9,735 bases of DNA from Gammaproteobacteria bacterium. GTDB taxonomy: Bacteria > Pseudomonadota > Gammaproteobacteria > UBA6429 > Thiohalophilaceae. A program made the translations under genes and the position numbers. Under the pieces are notes generated by a model, which ran no database searches, had not been told where the DNA came from, and saw only the letters and a list, made by a program, of their open reading frames with translations. Location of the stretch: the NCBI GenBank assembly GCA_024639445.1, contig JAHEIJ010000068.1, positions 1-9,735 on the forward strand. Reading direction: 5' to 3'. Shown here piece after piece: positions 6,037 to 9,735 of the stretch. Position 1 is the stretch's first letter. The number at the start of each line of letters is the position of its first letter.

Positions 6037-6040
6037 AAAC

Positions 6041-6415
6041 ATGGTTACCGATATCACGATTGCCAACAAACCCTTAAAGCTACATCTCACTCAATCGGCT
6101 CAACACGCACTGGCGTTACGCAGTTCGCCATTATTCGCTGAAATGGAGTTGTATTTCAGTTGCCTGATACGATTCAAGGTACGCTTTTATGAACAGGCAT
6201 CGCATGGTCAAGGTGTGCCTGTGTCAGACAAACTGATCGTTAATTTCCGTCCGGTAATGACCGAAACCTGCGGCAAGGATTACGAAGGTGATGAACCACC
6301 CTTAACAGATTTCCCAATCGTTAAGGCGGATGCTTTCGTACCTAAATGGGCGCGGATAGATTTTGAGCATGGCCAGTGGCACGGGGAGTTTGGCTTGAAT
6401 GATGTTATGCATTAA
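6041..6415 (+). CDS. Conserved-looking hypothetical protein with two cysteines, 124 aa
   Basis: I do not recognise the family. The protein has no signal peptide or membrane segment and should be cytosolic. It reads as a compact mixed alpha/beta fold: an opening strand pair (TDITIANKPLKLHLT), a helix (SAQHALALRSSPLFAEMELY), a strand with Cys41 (FSCLIRFKVRF), and a strand followed by Cys77 (LIVNFRPVMTETCGKD). A tail rich in aromatic residues ends with PKWARIDFEHGQWHGEFGLN. C41 and C77 are its only cysteines; given the redox neighbours they might form a disulfide or bind a metal, but this is inference. It follows the peroxiredoxin-like gene by 43 bases on the same strand and is probably the last gene of that run. 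Confidence 0.75.
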   Translation: MVTDITIANKPLKLHLTQSAQHALALRSSPLFAEMELYFSCLIRFKVRFYEQASHGQGVPVSDKLIVNFRPVMTETCGKDYEGDEPPLTDFPIVKADAFVPKWARIDFEHGQWHGEFGLNDVMH

Positions 6416-6571
6416 GCACAATATCTAATATGTATAGTGCGTGACTAATAACAATTTCTATTTATGGAATTATAAAAAAAGCAAGTCTGATAGGCTATAC
6501 TCCAATGCCTGCACCCCATGAATCAGGGTGTTTATGACATAGTAAAATTCGAACAAAACAAGGAGAAAAAC

Positions 6572-7357
6572 ATGCAGCGCTTGATGTGGTGTGTTCTGTT
6601 ATTTGCTTTTGCGGTCACGGTACAGGCCAAGGTGATAACAAAGGAAGTGACCTATACTGCCGATGGTCTGAATTTAAAAGGTTATCTTGCATATGATGAT
6701 GCGTTGAAGGAGAAGCGTCCCGGTGTACTGGTAGTTCATGAATGGTGGGGCCAGAATGAGTATATTAGGAAGCGGGCGCACATGTTGGCCGAATTGGGTT
6801 ATGTTGCCCTGGCGCTAGATATGTATGGTGAGGGTAAGCAGGCTGCGCACCCGGAAGATGCGTCAAAATTCTCCGGCGCAGTGATGAAGAATCTGGATGT
6901 TGCCGAGAAACGTTTTATGGCTGGCCTGACTCTATTGCAACAACAACCGTTGACTGACAAGCAACAGGTTGCAGCGATTGGTTATTGTTTTGGGGGTGGC
7001 GTGGTGTTGGCCATGGCACGGCGCGGTGTAGACCTGGATGGGGTCGCAAGTTTCCATGGCAGCCTGGGTGCAGGGGCACCCGTTGCACCTGGCAAAGTAA
7101 AAGCCAAGGTACTGGTACTGAACGGGGCTGATGATCCTTTCGTAAAGCCGGAGCAGATTACCGCGTTTAAAGAGGAGATGTCAGCCGCAGGTGTGGACTT
7201 TGAGTTTGTGAATTACCCGGGCGCGAAACATAGCTTCACCAATCCCGGCGCCACTGAAAATGGTAAAAAGTTTCAATTACCACTGGAATATAATGCCACA
7301 GTGGATAAGGAATCATGGCAGAAGCTACAGACCTTTTTTCAGCAGATATTTAAATAA
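6572..7357 (+). CDS. Secreted dienelactone hydrolase family protein (alpha/beta hydrolase), 261 aa
   Basis: A Sec signal peptide (core CVLLFAFAVTV, cleavage near VQA at residue 19) precedes an alpha/beta hydrolase domain. The dienelactone hydrolase signatures are visible: VVHEWWG (E57) near the oxyanion region, the nucleophile elbow GYCFGGG with Cys139 in place of the usual serine, GADDPF with the acid Asp188, and AKHSF with His220. The catalytic triad is thus Cys-Asp-His, and the length is typical of the family. The substrate is unknown; members called dienelactone hydrolase are very diverse and only a few act on dienelactones. The longer open frame begins at 6518, but ATG 6572 has AGGAG six bases upstream and yields the clean signal peptide. 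It follows a 156-base gap after the 124-aa gene and has its own terminator. Confidence 0.92.
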   Translation: MQRLMWCVLLFAFAVTVQAKVITKEVTYTADGLNLKGYLAYDDALKEKRPGVLVVHEWWGQNEYIRKRAHMLAELGYVALALDMYGEGKQAAHPEDASKFSGAVMKNLDVAEKRFMAGLTLLQQQPLTDKQQVAAIGYCFGGGVVLAMARRGVDLDGVASFHGSLGAGAPVAPGKVKAKVLVLNGADDPFVKPEQITAFKEEMSAAGVDFEFVNYPGAKHSFTNPGATENGKKFQLPLEYNATVDKESWQKLQTFFQQIFK

Positions 7358-7371
7358 TTAATATAGAAGAG

Positions 7372-7420
7372 CAGGTTGCTGATTTTACTCGTTGAGGCAA
7401 AGTCAGTGCCTGTTTTTTTT
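7372..7420 (+). terminator. Rho-independent terminator of the dienelactone hydrolase gene
   Basis: CTGATTTT (7379-7386) pairs with AAAGTCAG (7399-7406, one G-U pair) and CAGG (7372-7375) with CCTG (7409-7412), followed by eight Ts (7413-7420). An alternative small stem AGGCA/TGCCT (7395-7399/7407-7411) is also possible. On the - strand the hairpin is not followed by a good U-run, so it may stop sucrose synthase transcription only weakly. Confidence 0.75.
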
Positions 7421-7430
7421 ACGTAAATAG

Positions 7431-9735
7431 TTATTTAGCCATTGCGTGTGCCAACGGGCGAAACTGCAATCCATAAAACATCTGCAAGTAACGTTGGGTT
7501 TCTTCCCGCTCCAGATGACTGACATATTTCCAAAACCCATAAATACGTGAAAGCGTCATCATGCGCTCGGCGTATTTCTTCCAGGTATACCGCGCCTCGA
7601 CCCGCTGCAGGCCGCCTTGAGACAGTTGTTCCCAATAGCCACTTCGTTCACGGCATTTGAGGAAAAACTCCGCCATGCGCGTTGCCGCGGCATCGCCATG
7701 CGTTGGGTCTATGTGAAAGCCGGAGATGCCGTCCTCTATGATTTCCAATGGTCCGCCGAAACTGGTGGCAAAGGTCGGTAAGCCGGAACTCATGGCCTCA
7801 ATGACAGTAAGACCAAATGCCTCAAACAAAGCAGGCTGCACAAAGGCGCCGCGCTTGTCGGCAATGAAACGGTACAGCTCGCCGGCCAGTGACTTTTCAA
7901 GATGGACGCCGAGCCAGCGGACCTGGCTGTCTAACTGATGTTGATCCATCAGGCTGTGCATGAGGTGAATCTGTTCGTGCTCTTCAGCATCACTGGATAG
8001 GTCGGGGTTAATATGGCCCGAGACAATCAACAGATTCGCTTCTTGGCGTAAAGCCTCATTTTGAGCATACCAGTTCACCAGACCAGTGATGTTCTTGATG
8101 TGATCCATCCTTGCCATGGTGAACAGGACGGGTTTATCAGGTTCACTCAGTACACCACGTCGGTCATTGGCATTTTCCTTACCATAGACAAGCTCTTCTA
8201 TCTCCGGAAGCAGGTGTGTCAGACGGCGCTCTCTGTCTGTATAGGGAAAATAAACTGCCGCGTCAGCCCCCGGGGATACAATGTTGAATTTGGGATCATG
8301 TATGTCAATACCATGCACAACTCGATACAAGCCGGGCATCGAGAAACGGGTGTAACTTTCATATTGGCCTGCACTGTCTTTGGTGCCCGCTATTTCCTGG
8401 TAAGTACTGGTTATGATGAAGTCAGCGGTATTCATGGCAATTAAATCTGCCGTGAATTGGGATGAGAAATGATATTGCGATTCATTATCCTGCCAGTACA
8501 AATCTGAATAGAGATATTTGGTTTTTTCAAGCGCATGAGCAATGTTGCATTGGGTTATGCCCAGGCGTTGAGACATAAGTGATGCTACCAGGTTGCCATC
8601 TGAATAATTACCGACTATCAAATCCGGTCGGCCACTTAATTCTGCCAGTAATTCACGCTCCGCCTCGATGGAAAACTGTTCCAGATAGGGCCATATTTCA
8701 AAACGGGAAATCCAGTGCGGAATAACCTCTCCATCCGGATAACGAAATGGTACACGCAGGATGCGTGCATTATGGGTACCGACGATGGGCTCCAGACGCT
8801 CATTACACGTCGTTCCCTCGGCGTTGGGGATCAGGCGTGTCAGGATCACGATTTGCGGGTCAATATTCAGTCCCTGTTGGAGTAAGCGATCACGCATTTC
8901 CTGTTCCAGGGCACGAACCTGATCCAGGATATAAACCACCTGGCCACCAGTGTCTGGTTTTCCCAGTACATTGGCTTGACCAAAATAACCGTGGGGAGAA
9001 AGAACCGCCATAGAAAAGATCATGGGGATACGGCTTAAAAAATCTTCCAGGTTGGTTGGTGATGGGGCTTCAAGAATATCCAGCAATAATTGCATGGTAT
9101 TGCGTATGCGGGCGACATCATTGCCCCAGCCGGGTTCAAAGCCATAACTGCGCAAATCCGCATAGACTTCTTCCCAGGGCATATCATGCGGTTGAGCCTG
9201 TAAATGCATGTCTGCCTGACGTAAGGCATGCCGCAGATCAGAAACATCTTCGATATTCTCATTGAGCATAAGTTGCTGATCGCGGTAGCGGTGTACCTGG
9301 AGAAAGGCCAGCAGGCGTTTGTCGCCTTTACCCAGTTCCTCAAAAAGTCGACTGGACAGTCGACGATTAAGAAATTCCACACCACGACCAATCGAATTCG
9401 CTTCGTGCAGTTTGTAAAACTCACGCGAGAACGGTGCGAGATCAAACTCCAGGACCCAATCATCATCACTTGTTCCCGCCGCCAGCCGCTCCTTGAAACG
9501 TAAAAATTCTGTAACCGGAATTTTTTCACTCTGTAGCGACTCAAGATGGATACGGACAAACACCCAGGATGCAATGCGGGGACGCAATGCCAGATAAATC
9601 CAGCTTGTGTCCATGGCTGCTTCCTGGCAACAAGTAATTACCGAGGCAAGCGGGCTGTCACAAAGTTCTGGGCAATCTTCCTTGCATAGTTGTTCGAAGG
9701 CGTCCAGTAGTACACTGCGCAACATGAATTGGCGA
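7431..9735 (-). CDS. sus: Sucrose synthase (GT4 family), N-terminus beyond window edge
   Basis: The enzyme reversibly converts sucrose and a nucleoside diphosphate to fructose and NDP-glucose in the cytosol. Counting from the ATG at 9725, residues 1-230 are the sucrose-synthase-specific N-terminal region (WIYLALRPRIASW, EANSIGRGVEFLNRRLSS, FEPGWG). The GT-B core follows: SPHGYFGQANVLGKPDTGG (243-261), HWISRFEIWPYLE, GNYSDGNLVASL, NIAHALEKTKY, TSTYQEIAGT, SPGADAAVYFPY, MARMDHIKNITGL with R539 and K544, and EAFGLTVIEA with the E-x7-E pair (E635, E643). The C-terminal WKKYAERMMTLSRIYGFWK is typical. The frame remains open upstream of that ATG (RQF before MLRSVLLDAFEQ), and family alignment from memory places roughly 30 residues beyond the right edge, so the ATG is internal. 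Plant-type QN nucleotide-specificity residues are absent, as in other bacterial enzymes. Identification is very secure. Confidence 0.97.
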   Translation of the reverse strand, partial: RQFMLRSVLLDAFEQLCKEDCPELCDSPLASVITCCQEAAMDTSWIYLALRPRIASWVFVRIHLESLQSEKIPVTEFLRFKERLAAGTSDDDWVLEFDLAPFSREFYKLHEANSIGRGVEFLNRRLSSRLFEELGKGDKRLLAFLQVHRYRDQQLMLNENIEDVSDLRHALRQADMHLQAQPHDMPWEEVYADLRSYGFEPGWGNDVARIRNTMQLLLDILEAPSPTNLEDFLSRIPMIFSMAVLSPHGYFGQANVLGKPDTGGQVVYILDQVRALEQEMRDRLLQQGLNIDPQIVILTRLIPNAEGTTCNERLEPIVGTHNARILRVPFRYPDGEVIPHWISRFEIWPYLEQFSIEAERELLAELSGRPDLIVGNYSDGNLVASLMSQRLGITQCNIAHALEKTKYLYSDLYWQDNESQYHFSSQFTADLIAMNTADFIITSTYQEIAGTKDSAGQYESYTRFSMPGLYRVVHGIDIHDPKFNIVSPGADAAVYFPYTDRERRLTHLLPEIEELVYGKENANDRRGVLSEPDKPVLFTMARMDHIKNITGLVNWYAQNEALRQEANLLIVSGHINPDLSSDAEEHEQIHLMHSLMDQHQLDSQVRWLGVHLEKSLAGELYRFIADKRGAFVQPALFEAFGLTVIEAMSSGLPTFATSFGGPLEIIEDGISGFHIDPTHGDAAATRMAEFFLKCRERSGYWEQLSQGGLQRVEARYTWKKYAERMMTLSRIYGFWKYVSHLEREETQRYLQMFYGLQFRPLAHAMAK

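Noticed and set aside
6512..6532. Short inverted repeat CACCC/GGGTG before the dienelactone hydrolase gene
   Set aside because: Only five-base arms with an eight-base spacer and no T-run; too short to support as an operator or terminator.
6518..6571. N-terminal extension of the dienelactone hydrolase to 6518
   Set aside because: It would bury the signal peptide behind 18 polar residues, and the ATG at 6572 has a much better ribosome binding site.
9035..9574. 179-codon frame on the - strand inside the sucrose synthase gene
   Set aside because: It is an out-of-frame reading of sucrose synthase, whose own frame aligns throughout with family motifs.
9723..9725. ATG at 9725 as the true start of sucrose synthase
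   Set aside because: The frame is open to the window edge, and the residues around this ATG (RQFMLRSVLLDAF) look like an internal conserved part of the family's N-terminal region.

Overview
The window looks like chromosomal DNA of a free-living Gram-negative bacterium, most likely a gammaproteobacterium or a related betaproteobacterium. Several products carry Sec signal peptides, Shine-Dalgarno sites are clear, and the base composition is roughly balanced. At the right end is a bacterial-type sucrose synthase that resembles, from memory, the enzyme of Nitrosomonas and halophilic sulfur oxidisers. No tRNA, rRNA, CRISPR array, transposase, integrase or other mobile-element signature was seen.

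Region 1 (1-1365, +) is the C-terminal part of a large inner-membrane protein of unknown function: an extracytoplasmic beta-rich part followed by four membrane segments. Region 2 (1542-3011, +) is a run of four small, visibly AT-richer genes: a secreted 81-aa protein, a membrane-anchored coiled coil with a C-terminal zinc-ribbon-like domain, a DUF6868-type membrane protein, and a small holin-annotated membrane protein. A 350-base gap follows, with a possible 34-52 aa ORF and a strong bidirectional hairpin terminator.

Region 3 (3362-6415) is a thiol-redox neighbourhood. A hybrid peroxiredoxin-5/glutaredoxin gene (-) is divergent from a TetR-family regulator with two cysteines in its ligand domain. 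The AT-rich region between them holds a candidate promoter on each side and a 15-bp palindrome that recurs in part over the regulator's -10 box. Downstream of the regulator, in the same direction and closely spaced, are a secreted LolA-like protein, a second peroxiredoxin-like protein with a CPFC motif, and a short unrecognised protein with two cysteines. The layout suggests a locally regulated response to peroxides or electrophiles; this is inference.

Region 4 is a secreted dienelactone-hydrolase-family enzyme (6572-7357, +) with a terminator behind it, facing the 3' end of a sucrose synthase (7431-9735, -) whose N-terminus lies beyond the right edge. Three start codons (at 4105, 6041 and 6572) were moved from the longest open frame to the ATG that has a good ribosome binding site.
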